DNA of 11,141 bases from Chloroflexota bacterium (GCA_013696945.1 JACCXQ010000317.1:1-11141), one strand, 5' to 3'; positions 1-6,428 are shown, counted from the first letter of the stretch. The notes: generated by a model from the letters alone, not told the origin. Translations and numbers: made by a program.

Positions 1-291
1 ACGCGCCAGCACCCGATGACCGCGCGAGGAACGGTCTTCCTGGCGCTCGAGGACGAGACGGGCATGGTCAACGTGACGCTCTGGCCCGACACGTGGGCGC
101 GGCTGCGCGGCGTGGTCCGCCGCCACGCATTGCTCTACGTCGAGGGGACGCTCCAGCGCGAATCGAGCGTCATCAACCTCGTAGCACGGCGGATCCTGCC
201 ACTCACCGAGGTCGCACGCGGCGCGGGCGGTCCCGGCCGGCCGGAGGGTGTCCGCCACCTGGGCCATGCGGGCATGCGCCGCCTAGGCTGA
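1..291 (+). CDS. dnaE2: Error-prone DNA polymerase DnaE2/ImuC, C-terminal fragment (5' truncated)
   Basis: The reading frame is open from base 1 and ends at a TGA at 289-291, giving the last 96 residues; the ATG at 16 is an internal methionine. Residues about 5-70 form the OB-fold typical of the C-terminus of C-family polymerases. Visible motifs are the start GTVFLALEDETGMVNV, then VTLWPD, LLYVEGTLQRE and VINLVARRILPL. LEDETGxVNV followed by a WPD-like segment and a QRE...V.ARR stretch is characteristic of DnaE2/ImuC, the translesion polymerase that in many bacteria works with ImuB in SOS mutagenesis. The replicative DnaE1 ends differently, but assignment to DnaE2 rests on this short tail only. 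The tail after residue 72 is Gly/Arg-rich and ends in RRLG. No imuA or imuB is visible here; they would lie upstream, outside the window. Confidence 0.85.
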   Translation, partial: TRQHPMTARGTVFLALEDETGMVNVTLWPDTWARLRGVVRRHALLYVEGTLQRESSVINLVARRILPLTEVARGAGGPGRPEGVRHLGHAGMRRLG

Positions 292-646
292 GGATGCGCC
301 CGCACGAAGCAGCGCGGCGACCGGTCAGGCCCGAGCTTCCCTCACGGCCATGACCACGCTCCCCCGAGGCGGGCGCATCTGACCATGGTTCGCGCCAGGT
401 CATGTTGCGGATGGGTCTGAGGGCGCGGTCCAGGGGAGGCAGCGGTCGACGTGGCCACGTGGCGGACGAACCAGCGAGCGAAGGCGCGGCCTGGCGCCGA
501 TCCGACCGGCTCATCCTCCGGATCGCTCGTCCGGCGGCCCGATGACCGTCGAGCACACCGTCGGACACGCGCGCAGATCGCTCAGCCGCCTGTTCGTCCT
601 TTGGGCGGACGATCGGGCACGGCGACCGTCCTGGCTGAAGGATGCC
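292..646. other. Gene-poor intergenic region between dnaE2 and the convergent membrane-protein gene
   Basis: No reading frame here has a recognisable protein, a ribosome binding site or plausible composition; the longer open frames on both strands are Arg/Pro/Ser-rich, as expected from GC-biased noncoding DNA. Visible structure: the inverted repeat CATGACC at 349-355 with GGTCATG at 398-404 (a third TGACC lies at 380-384), and a perfect 12-base palindrome ACGTGGCCACGT at 449-460. No tRNA, RNase P, tmRNA or SRP RNA signature was found. It may hold 3' ends of transcripts from both sides. Confidence 0.6.
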
Positions 647-675
647 CCGGTCGGAGTCGACCGGTGCCTCTTTTT
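647..675 (+). terminator. Hairpin with T-run between convergent genes (candidate bidirectional terminator)
   Basis: CCGGTCG at 647-653 pairs perfectly with CGACCGG at 658-664 around a four-base loop. On the plus strand the stem is followed by TGCCT and then CTTTTT ending at 675, so it resembles an intrinsic terminator for rightward transcripts reading through from dnaE2. On the minus strand it lies 11 bases past the stop of the membrane-protein gene, but no U-run follows there. The T-run overlaps the stop codon region of the leftward gene. Confidence 0.5.
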
Positions 676-1379
676 CAGGGGCTGGTGGTCCGTCGCGTGG
701 TGGTGCGGCGCGCCTCACGATCCGCTTCCTTCTGCCGGAGGCGTTGCTGCTCGTCGCGCGCGATCCGGTTCGCCTTCGCCCGCTCCTGTGAGCTGCGTAG
801 GAAGCCGCGATACCACGAGGCGAACCCGGCCGCGAACGTCCCGAACAGCACGCCCTGGAAGGCGTACTGCGCGAAAACCTCACCGAACGTGAGCACGCGG
901 CCGTCAGCCGCGGTCGGAGCGCCGCCCGCCGCGTCGAACGCATAGATCACGAAGAGCGGCCCGGTCAGGAGCCCGAGCAGGAACCCGATGAGATACGAGC
1001 CGCGCGGCGCGAGGAAGCCACCGATGAAGTAGGTGAGGAGCGCCGAGGGAAGCAAGGCCAGCTGGACGTAGAACGCGGCCACTTCGATGAGCGGTGCGGG
1101 GAGGAGCCCACGGTTGCCCGCCATCCCGGTCACGAATGCGCCGATGACCAGGATGAACGGCAGCCAGAGGAGGCGCCGCGTACGGAACATGCCTGGCAGG
1201 GCGCGGAGATCACCGCGGATGTCGGGGAAACGGAACCCTCGGCGACGCTGGACCTGTTCGGCCGGGACGGCCTCCTCGTCGAGCGAGGCCTCGTCCTGAT
1301 CGACCAGGGTCTGGGGAGAATGGGCGGCGCGATATCGGCGGCGAGCCTCGGCGCGGGTCGTGTTCTTGGCGCGAGCCAA
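675..1379 (-). CDS. Four-helix membrane protein of unknown function
   Basis: I do not recognise a family. The 234-residue product has a basic, then acidic cytoplasmic-looking N-terminus (1-69), and predicted membrane segments at about 70-88, 97-124, 128-150 and 165-190. A highly charged tail (196-226, rich in R, K, E and Q) looks helical, and the last residues are Arg/Thr-rich. The start is TTG at 1379, chosen because AGGAG (minus-strand complement of 1387-1391) stands seven bases upstream; an ATG at 1386 is out of frame. An even number of helices places both charged ends on the same, probably cytoplasmic, side by the positive-inside rule. The gene is divergent from the surface-protein gene and convergent with dnaE2, so it is probably a single-gene unit. 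The open frame, hydrophobic pattern and SD make coding likely. Confidence 0.8.
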   Translation of the reverse strand: MARAKNTTRAEARRRYRAAHSPQTLVDQDEASLDEEAVPAEQVQRRRGFRFPDIRGDLRALPGMFRTRRLLWLPFILVIGAFVTGMAGNRGLLPAPLIEVAAFYVQLALLPSALLTYFIGGFLAPRGSYLIGFLLGLLTGPLFVIYAFDAAGGAPTAADGRVLTFGEVFAQYAFQGVLFGTFAAGFASWYRGFLRSSQERAKANRIARDEQQRLRQKEADREARRTTTRRTTSP

Positions 1380-1570
1380 CCGTCATCTCCTGCTGGGTCG
1401 GGTCGACCGGGGCTCCGCATCGTACCCCAGCAATGCCGATCTCCCCCAGCCGCCTTGGATCCGATAAGCCCCCGATGAGTCTTCGTGGACCGTCCGTCGA
1501 GTGGCGCACGCCATCCTGTGCAACTCGCCGTGCCCGCCGCCGCTCGCCGCCACTGCCTGTCGGAGGCGAT
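1380..1570. promoter_or_regulatory. Divergent intergenic region between membrane-protein and surface-protein genes
   Basis: These 191 bases must hold the start signals for both flanking genes. On the minus strand a TACGAT hexamer (complement of 1419-1424) sits 39 bases before the TTG start and could be a -10 element; no good -35 was found at the expected distance. On the plus strand GGAGG at 1562-1566 is the ribosome binding site of the surface-protein gene. I see no convincing sigma-70 promoter for that gene and no operator-like repeat. Confidence 0.35.
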
Positions 1571-4500
1571 ATGTCGACCATCGGCGCACGCGCTCGGATC
1601 CTCGGACTCGTTTCGGTCGTGTCGTTCGCTGCCATCGCGGGAACCGCCGGTGGGCACCTCAGTGCCAGCGTTTCCACCGGTCTGCTCGTCTCGGAGGTCG
1701 TGACGGGAGGCGCCAGCGCCTCGGACGAGTTCGTCGAGATCCACAACATGGGTGCCATCCCTGCGGACGTCGCGGGTCTCGAGCTCGTCTACGCATCCGC
1801 GAGTGGCTCCACCGTGAGCCGCAAGGCTTCGTGGAGCGAGATCACGCTCATCGGGCCCGGACGCCATCTCCTCGTCGCGAATTCGGGCGGGGTCTTCGCG
1901 GAGCGTGCTGATGCGGTCTTCACGGGCGGCCTGGCAGCGACCGGCGGAACGCTTGCGCTGCGGGCGATCGGCGGGGCGGCCATCGACTCCCTGAGCTGGG
2001 GGAATGCAGTCGGACCGCTCGTCGAGGGCACGCCCGGAGGCGCGCCTCCCGCCGGGTCGAGCCTCGAACGTCTGCCGGGCGGCGCCCTCGGCAACGGCCG
2101 CGACACGGACGACAACGCCGCAGACACGTGGATCCAGCCGTCGCCGGTGGCCCAGTCGCTGGCCGATCCGCCGACCCCGCCCGAACCCGAACCCGAGCCC
2201 ACGCCCCAGCCCACACCGACCTCGGCTGCGACGCCGCCCGGTCCGACCGCGAGCGCCACCGCGCAGCCGACCGACGACCCGACGCTCCCGCCTAGCCCGC
2301 CACCGATCCGGATGTCGGTCGCTGACGCTCGGGCCCTGCCGGATGGCAGTGCCGTTGAGATCGTTGCGCGCCTCACGACGCCGCTCGGCCTTCTCGGTGG
2401 TGGGACAGGTGCGTTCGCGCAGGACGACACGGCGGGGATCGCGCTCGAGCTGGCAAGCGCCGACTGGGCGTCGCTCTCGGTCGGGGATGACATCCTCTGC
2501 CGCGGCCGCCTGGCCGACCGGCGCGGCCAGCGGACCCTGGTGCTCGAGAGCGCGGCGGATATCGAGTTGATCGGCAACGGACCGCCGCTCGATCTCTCGG
2601 TCGTGGAGACGGGTGCAGCCGGGGAGGAACTGGAGGCCCGCCTCATCCGCATCCGCGGCCTGGTGACGCGCGGTCCGAACGACGCGAACGACGGCTTCGA
2701 CGTGGAGATGGACGATGGCAGCGGGCCGCTGAGGGTCGTGGCGGTCGAAGCAACGGGCATCACGCCGTCGCAACTCCCACAGGGCGCCGACATCGAGGCC
2801 ACCGGCGTGCTCGGCCAGGAGGACGCGACCGTCCCTGCCGTCTCGGGCTACCGGCTCTACCTCCGCTCGTCCGGCGATCTGGTCCGCCACGACGTGCCGC
2901 CGACCCCGACACCTGAGCCGACCGTCCCGCCCACACCCGCCCCGACCCCTCCGCCGACGCCGGCCCCTACCCCTACCCTCGCACCGACTCCGGTCCCGAC
3001 TCCGACGCCCCGTCCTACCGCGACGCCCGCACCGACGCCGACGCGCGCTCCGACGCCGACACCGGTGGTCGTCACGCCCATCCGCGATGCTCGCTCCGCG
3101 GCCATCGGCGCGACCGTCACGGTGCGTGGCACCATCACCGCCGAGCCGGGGCGGATCGTCGACGAGCTGTTCCTGGTCATCCAGGACGGGACAGGCGGCA
3201 TCGGCGTGCGCCTTCCGTCGGGCTCTGCCGTGGGCGGGCTCGGCCGCGGGACCGTGATCCTCGTCACCGGTCGCATCGCGGATCCGTATGGCGCCCAGGA
3301 GATCCGCCCCGCAGCGGGCGGCATGAGCGTCGAGGGCAGCGCCGCGCTTCCCACGCCGCGGGCTCTGTCTGCGGCGGCGCTCTCGGAACAGACCGAAGGT
3401 CTGCTCGGGCGGATCACCGGAACGATCGAAGGTGTCGAAACGGGCTCGTCGGGCAGCTTCGCACTCACCGTCAGTGACGAGACCGCCAGCGCTCGCGTCT
3501 ATGTCTTCGGGTCCGCCGGCGACTCGAGGGATCGATTCGCGACCGGCCAGCGGATCCGCGCGACCGGGGTCGTGGGCCAGCGCGAGTCGTCTGCTGACGC
3601 CGGTGATGGCCATCGGCTCTGGCCACGTGACTCCGATGACCTCGAGATCCTTGCCCAGCCACAGCCCTCCGCGACACCGCGGGCCACGCCTCGCGCGACA
3701 CCGCGGGCCACGCCTCGCGCTACGGCGCGACCCACCGGCACGCCTGCCCCGACCAGGCCCGCTGGGCGTCGCGTGTCGATCGCCGATGCACTCAAGGCGG
3801 GCGGCACCGTTACCGTCCAGGGCACGGTGACCTCCCCGGCCGGCCTTCTTGACGGCGATGGCCGCCGCGTCACCATCGAGGACTCCAGCGGCGCCGTGTT
3901 GCTGCGACTCCCGGAGGACATCCGTCCGCCAGCCGTCGGTACGGCCGTCGAAGTGACGGGCACTGTGAGCACGTACTACGGGGCACCGCAGCTCGAGGCT
4001 GGCGCCGGGCCTGAGTCTCTCGGCCGGCGTGGGCTGACACCGACCGTCCTCCGACGCGCCACGAATGCCTCGGACGAGTGGCGCCTCGTGCGCATCGAGG
4101 GCACGGTCACGGACGTCGCCAAGAGCGGTACGTCCTGGCGCGCCGAGCTGTCACTCGGCAACGCATCGCTCCCCGTCGCCGGGATCACCTCGTCAGGGAT
4201 AGACGCCACGGCGCTCGTGGAGGGGCGCCGTGCCACGGTCACGGGCCTGGTGCGCCGGGCCTACCCCACCGCTTCCGACCAGCGTTTCGCGATCGTGCCG
4301 CGGTCCGCGGCGGACATCGTGCTCGGGCCACCGGCTGGAGCTGCGCCGAGCGGCGGCGCGACCCCATCCGGCGGCGCCGGGGCGGGTGCCATCGGACCGG
4401 GGGCAAGCGGCCAGCCCGCGCCCGGCAGCGATCCCCTCGCTCTCGCCGGCCTGGGCGGTGACACGTCCGTGGGAGTGTCCGGTCCCATCACTGACGTGCT

Positions 4501-5032
4501 CCTGTCCACTCTGCCGGAGCATGAGGGCGACCTCGTCCGTGTCGCGGGCCGGGTCGTGTCGGTCGGGACCGATTCGATCGAGCTGGACGACGAGTCCGGG
4601 CGTGCCCGCGTGCGGATCGCTTCAGGCGCCTTCTCGTCCGACCTCGCGCCACGTATCGGTGAGATCGCCAATGCCGTCGGGCGGGCGACACGTGCCGATG
4701 ACGGCGGCTGGGAGGTGGTCGCAGAGGACCTCGCTGCGATCTCCATCGTGCCCAGCCTCGCTCTTGCCGCCCCGGCGACCCCGGGACCCTCGGCTTTCCC
4801 CGATGCGGCCGCAGCGCTACCGCCGCGGACCGCCGCCGGTCTCCCGCTCCTCGCGCTGGTCGGACTCGTGCTGGTGGCGATCGCGCTGATCGGCGCTGCG
4901 GGATGGCTCGCCTGGCGGCGTTGGCGGGGCTCCGGCGAGGCCTTGCCCGACGATCTCGCGGTGGTCCCCACGGACGGCCCAGAGGCGCCTCCGACGGGTG
5001 ATCCGTCGTCACGCTCGGCTGAGCGTGCTTGA
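1571..5032 (+). CDS. Secreted, membrane-anchored lamin-tail-domain protein with about seven OB-fold units
   Basis: This 1153-residue product is a multi-domain surface protein. Residues 1-36 look like a signal peptide (ARAR, then a hydrophobic stretch to about AGTAGG). Residues about 37-170 are a lamin-tail domain (LLVSEVV, then DEFVEIHN and later LERLPG). A Pro/Glu/Thr linker (197-247) follows, then OB-fold units at about 247-337, 338-440, 502-592, 592-693, 733-820, 820-918 and 964-1063. Linkers separate them at 441-502 (PTPTP-rich), 695-732 (ATPR repeats) and 919-963 (Gly/Ala/Pro). A hydrophobic segment at about 1089-1113 is followed by RRWRG, anchoring the protein with a short cytoplasmic tail. 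The ATG at 1571 is preferred over the in-frame ATG at 1433 because it has GGAGG four bases upstream and directly begins the signal peptide. Lamin-tail plus OB-fold architecture occurs in secreted nucleases of the ExeM/NucH type, but no nuclease domain is seen. Ligand and role are unknown; nucleic-acid or carbohydrate binding is possible. Confidence 0.85.
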   Translation: MSTIGARARILGLVSVVSFAAIAGTAGGHLSASVSTGLLVSEVVTGGASASDEFVEIHNMGAIPADVAGLELVYASASGSTVSRKASWSEITLIGPGRHLLVANSGGVFAERADAVFTGGLAATGGTLALRAIGGAAIDSLSWGNAVGPLVEGTPGGAPPAGSSLERLPGGALGNGRDTDDNAADTWIQPSPVAQSLADPPTPPEPEPEPTPQPTPTSAATPPGPTASATAQPTDDPTLPPSPPPIRMSVADARALPDGSAVEIVARLTTPLGLLGGGTGAFAQDDTAGIALELASADWASLSVGDDILCRGRLADRRGQRTLVLESAADIELIGNGPPLDLSVVETGAAGEELEARLIRIRGLVTRGPNDANDGFDVEMDDGSGPLRVVAVEATGITPSQLPQGADIEATGVLGQEDATVPAVSGYRLYLRSSGDLVRHDVPPTPTPEPTVPPTPAPTPPPTPAPTPTLAPTPVPTPTPRPTATPAPTPTRAPTPTPVVVTPIRDARSAAIGATVTVRGTITAEPGRIVDELFLVIQDGTGGIGVRLPSGSAVGGLGRGTVILVTGRIADPYGAQEIRPAAGGMSVEGSAALPTPRALSAAALSEQTEGLLGRITGTIEGVETGSSGSFALTVSDETASARVYVFGSAGDSRDRFATGQRIRATGVVGQRESSADAGDGHRLWPRDSDDLEILAQPQPSATPRATPRATPRATPRATARPTGTPAPTRPAGRRVSIADALKAGGTVTVQGTVTSPAGLLDGDGRRVTIEDSSGAVLLRLPEDIRPPAVGTAVEVTGTVSTYYGAPQLEAGAGPESLGRRGLTPTVLRRATNASDEWRLVRIEGTVTDVAKSGTSWRAELSLGNASLPVAGITSSGIDATALVEGRRATVTGLVRRAYPTASDQRFAIVPRSAADIVLGPPAGAAPSGGATPSGGAGAGAIGPGASGQPAPGSDPLALAGLGGDTSVGVSGPITDVLLSTLPEHEGDLVRVAGRVVSVGTDSIELDDESGRARVRIASGAFSSDLAPRIGEIANAVGRATRADDGGWEVVAEDLAAISIVPSLALAAPATPGPSAFPDAAAALPPRTAAGLPLLALVGLVLVAIALIGAAGWLAWRRWRGSGEALPDDLAVVPTDGPEAPPTGDPSSRSAERA
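2897..3066 (+). repeat. Pro/Thr-rich linker repeat (PTP/APT codons)
   Basis: A degenerate, strongly C-biased repeat inside the surface-protein gene encodes roughly 55 residues made of PTP, APT and PTPT units. It separates the second and third OB-fold units. Such segments are usual as flexible, often glycosylated linkers in secreted proteins. A shorter similar block with Glu-Pro alternation lies at about 2170-2300. Confidence 0.85.
3671..3718 (+). repeat. Two perfect 24-base tandem copies encoding ATPR repeats
   Basis: Bases 3671-3694 are repeated exactly at 3695-3718. Each copy encodes ATPRATPR, so the linker carries four ATPR units in a row, followed by a diverged ATARP. The 24-base identity, synonymous sites included, points to recent slippage or duplication, so copy number may differ among strains. 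The repeat keeps the frame. Confidence 0.95.
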
Positions 5033-5058
5033 CGCTGGCCACGCACGCTGCCACGCTC
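5010..5058 (+). other. Competing hairpins at the end of the surface-protein gene
   Basis: GAGCGTG at 5021-5027 can pair with CACGCTC at 5010-5016 (four-base loop) or with CACGCTC at 5052-5058. The overlapping AGCGTGC at 5022-5028 can pair with GCACGCT at 5043-5049. The pairings exclude each other and span the stop codon at 5030-5032. No T-run follows, so this is not a classical intrinsic terminator; it may modulate readthrough into the uridine phosphorylase gene or mean nothing. Confidence 0.35.
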
Positions 5059-5101
5059 TCCCGCAGCCCGCCTGCCGGACGGGTCGAGCACGAGGGATAT
5101 C

Positions 5102-5956
5102 TTGCCCATCGCGGACCCGCGCGTCGCACTCCCGCAGACCGATCGCCAGTACCACATCGACCTCGGACCGGGACAGCTGTCCGAGTACATCCTCCTCCCC
5201 GGTGACCCCGACCGGACCGCTCGGATCGCCCCTCTGCTCGACGATCCTGACCCCGAGCACCGCCATCGTGAGTTTGCGTCCGTCAGCGGGACATACAAGG
5301 GGCTTCGCGTCTCCGTGGTCTCGACGGGCATCGGCACCGACAACGTCGAGATCGCACTGGCCGAGATCCTCGCCATCACGCATCGGCCGACGTTCATCCG
5401 CATCGGGTCATGCGGCGTGCTGCGCGACGATATCGCGCTGGGCGATCTCGTCATCACGAGCGGCGCGGTCCGGCTCGAGGCGACGACCAGCTATTTCGTC
5501 CACGACGGCTACCCGGCGGTCGCGGACTACGCCGCCGTCGCGGCGCTCGTGGAAGCAGCGGCGCGGCTCGGACATCCCGCGCACGTCGGACTGACGGCCA
5601 CTGCCCCTGGCTTCTACGGGGCCCAGGGCCGGCCCATCCCCCAGCTGCCGATCCGCTATCCCGACCTTGCGGCCGAGATGGCGGCGCAGCGTGTCATCAA
5701 CTTCGAGATGGAGGCCTCGGCCCTGCTCGTCCTGGCGACGTTGGCAGGCTGTCGGGCCGGCGTGGTCTGCACCGCGTACGCACAACGCAACAGCGGCCAG
5801 TTCGTGGTCGGAGAGCAGAAGGAGCGCGCCGAACGGGCCTGCATCGAGACGGGCCTGGAGGCGTTGCTCATCCTTTCGCAGATGGAGGCACGGATGCGAG
5901 AAGCGGGTGCCGTGCACTGGCGGCCCTCACTGTGGGCCTCGGAAGTGGCACCCTAG
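5102..5956 (+). CDS. udp: Uridine phosphorylase-like nucleoside phosphorylase
   Basis: This 284-residue cytoplasmic enzyme belongs to the NP-I nucleoside phosphorylase family, which splits a nucleoside with phosphate into base and (deoxy)ribose-1-phosphate. Visible family motifs are LLPGDPDR at 31-38 (phosphate loop with Arg), STGIGTDN at 74-81, IGSCGVL at 101-107 and NFEMEAS at 200-206 (ribose-binding Glu-Met-Glu). QGR at 175-177 fits the Gln-x-Arg pair that reads uracil in E. coli Udp, so uridine is the likely substrate; another purine or pyrimidine nucleoside is not excluded. The protein is somewhat longer than E. coli Udp, with extra residues at both ends. The TTG start at 5102 is supported by GAGGGA at 5092-5097. 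The gene follows the surface-protein gene by 69 bases in the same direction and may be cotranscribed with it and with the small gene downstream. Confidence 0.87.
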   Translation: MPIADPRVALPQTDRQYHIDLGPGQLSEYILLPGDPDRTARIAPLLDDPDPEHRHREFASVSGTYKGLRVSVVSTGIGTDNVEIALAEILAITHRPTFIRIGSCGVLRDDIALGDLVITSGAVRLEATTSYFVHDGYPAVADYAAVAALVEAAARLGHPAHVGLTATAPGFYGAQGRPIPQLPIRYPDLAAEMAAQRVINFEMEASALLVLATLAGCRAGVVCTAYAQRNSGQFVVGEQKERAERACIETGLEALLILSQMEARMREAGAVHWRPSLWASEVAP

Positions 5957-6053
5957 TGGCAGATCCACGCACGAGTCCAGCGCGAAAGACCTGGGCCGGC
6001 GAGGCCGCTCGAGGCCTGTCAGGGCCGAAGGCGGACGGAAGGAGGAGCAGCAC

Positions 6054-6194
6054 GTGGCGGAAGCCTATTGCGTCAAGGACAAGATGAAGGTCGAGATCCA
6101 GAGCCCGCAGCAGATCACCATGAAGAACGGCAAGCCTGCCACCAAGGGCACCTGCCCGAAGTGCGGGGGGAGCGTCTTCCGGATCGGCGGCTAG
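6054..6194 (+). CDS. Small DUF5679-like zinc-ribbon-type protein
   Basis: This 46-residue protein starts at GTG 6054 behind a perfect AAGGAGG (6039-6045, eight-base spacing) and ends at TAG 6192-6194. It has the layout of the DUF5679 family: AYCVKDKMKVEIQ at 4-16, then TMKNGKPATKGTCPKCGG at 22-39, ending in FRIGG. The family is short, widespread in Chloroflexota and Actinobacteria, and uncharacterised; its Cys pairs suggest metal binding. Here the second pair is intact (CPKC, Cys34 and Cys37), but the first knuckle reads CVKD, with Asp9 where many relatives have a second Cys. The gene lies 97 bases after the uridine phosphorylase and just before a terminator, so it ends a transcription unit. 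Its function is unknown. Confidence 0.88.
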   Translation: MAEAYCVKDKMKVEIQSPQQITMKNGKPATKGTCPKCGGSVFRIGG

Positions 6195-6211
6195 ACCCGA
6201 TCACCCAGGGA

Positions 6212-6237
6212 GCCCGTGCCGCGCTCGCGGCACGGGC
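6212..6237 (+). terminator. Strong GC hairpin after the DUF5679 gene
   Basis: GCCCGTGCCGCG at 6212-6223 is fully complementary to 6226-6237, giving a near-perfect stem of 10-12 pairs 17 bases after the stop codon. No T-run follows (GCACCCTC), so it may act as a 3'-end stabiliser or a factor-assisted terminator upstream of the better terminator at 6259-6290. Confidence 0.55.
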
Positions 6238-6258
6238 GCACCCTCTCTGGATCCCGCG

Positions 6259-6290
6259 AACCCCGGCCAGGTGCCGGGGTTTCGGTTTGG
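6259..6290 (+). terminator. Intrinsic terminator upstream of the glycolytic operon
   Basis: AACCCCGGC at 6259-6267 pairs with GCCGGGGTT at 6273-6281 around a five-base loop, and the stem is followed by TTCGGTTTGGT, which is T-rich for this GC-rich sequence. It closes the uridine phosphorylase-DUF5679 unit and separates it from gap. Confidence 0.75.
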
Positions 6291-6296
6291 TACGAT
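6288..6296 (+). promoter_or_regulatory. Candidate extended -10 promoter for the gap-pgk-eno operon
   Basis: TGGTACGAT at 6288-6296 matches an extended -10 (TG-N followed by TACGAT, compared with TATAAT). No good -35 is visible because the expected place falls inside the terminator hairpin; extended -10 promoters can do without one. Transcription would start near 6303 and give a leader of about 125 bases. The same TACGAT hexamer occurs before the minus-strand membrane-protein gene. Confidence 0.35.
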
Positions 6297-6313
6297 TCTG
6301 CCCGACGACCTGA

Positions 6314-6406
6314 CGGGCGCAAGCGCGCACGTGCGCGGCGCGCCCGCCGGCGGCAACCCCGCCGCCGGTCCTCGAGGCCATGACACTGCCCGGCGTGCAT
6401 CCCGGG
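6314..6406 (+). promoter_or_regulatory. Structured GC-rich leader of the gap operon
   Basis: Three consecutive stem-loops can form before the gap ribosome binding site. The first is CGGGCGC at 6314-6320 with GCGCCCG at 6340-6346, enclosing the perfect 14-base palindrome 6324-6337. The second is CCGGCGGC at 6347-6354 with GCCGCCGG at 6361-6368. The third is CCCGG at 6389-6393 with CCGGG at 6402-6406. The Shine-Dalgarno AGGGAGGA at 6413-6420 stays outside these stems. No known riboswitch class is recognised. Binding sites for a regulator, mRNA stabilisation or chance in GC-rich DNA are all possible. Confidence 0.45.
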
Positions 6407-6428
6407 ACCCCCAGGGAGGATCAGCAGC

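Noticed and set aside
319..342. SRP RNA-like string GACCGGTCAGGCCCG
   Set aside because: Only the first half resembles the conserved SRP loop; the following GGAAGGGAGCAG part is missing (AGCTTCCCT instead) and no flanking helix forms.
1433..1570. Longer N-terminus for the surface protein from the ATG at 1433
   Set aside because: The extra 46 residues are Arg/Ser/Pro-rich, lack a Shine-Dalgarno and would place the signal peptide internally. The ATG at 1571 has GGAGG and begins the signal peptide.
1130..3613. Minus-strand open frame of 827 codons across the surface-protein gene
   Set aside because: It is antisense to a protein with clear domains, and its own product is Arg/Gly/Asp-rich low-complexity sequence without motifs. 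It results from GC-biased codon use and overlaps the N-terminal half of the leftward membrane-protein gene.
4261..5457. Minus-strand open frame of 398 codons antisense to the surface-protein and udp genes
   Set aside because: Ser/Pro/Arg-rich product with no motif; it crosses two well supported plus-strand genes.
6015..6050. Second SRP-like string with GTCAGGGCCGAAGG and GGAGCAGC-like bases
   Set aside because: The GGAGGAG is the ribosome binding site of the small gene at 6054, and the order and spacing do not match the SRP RNA tetraloop region.
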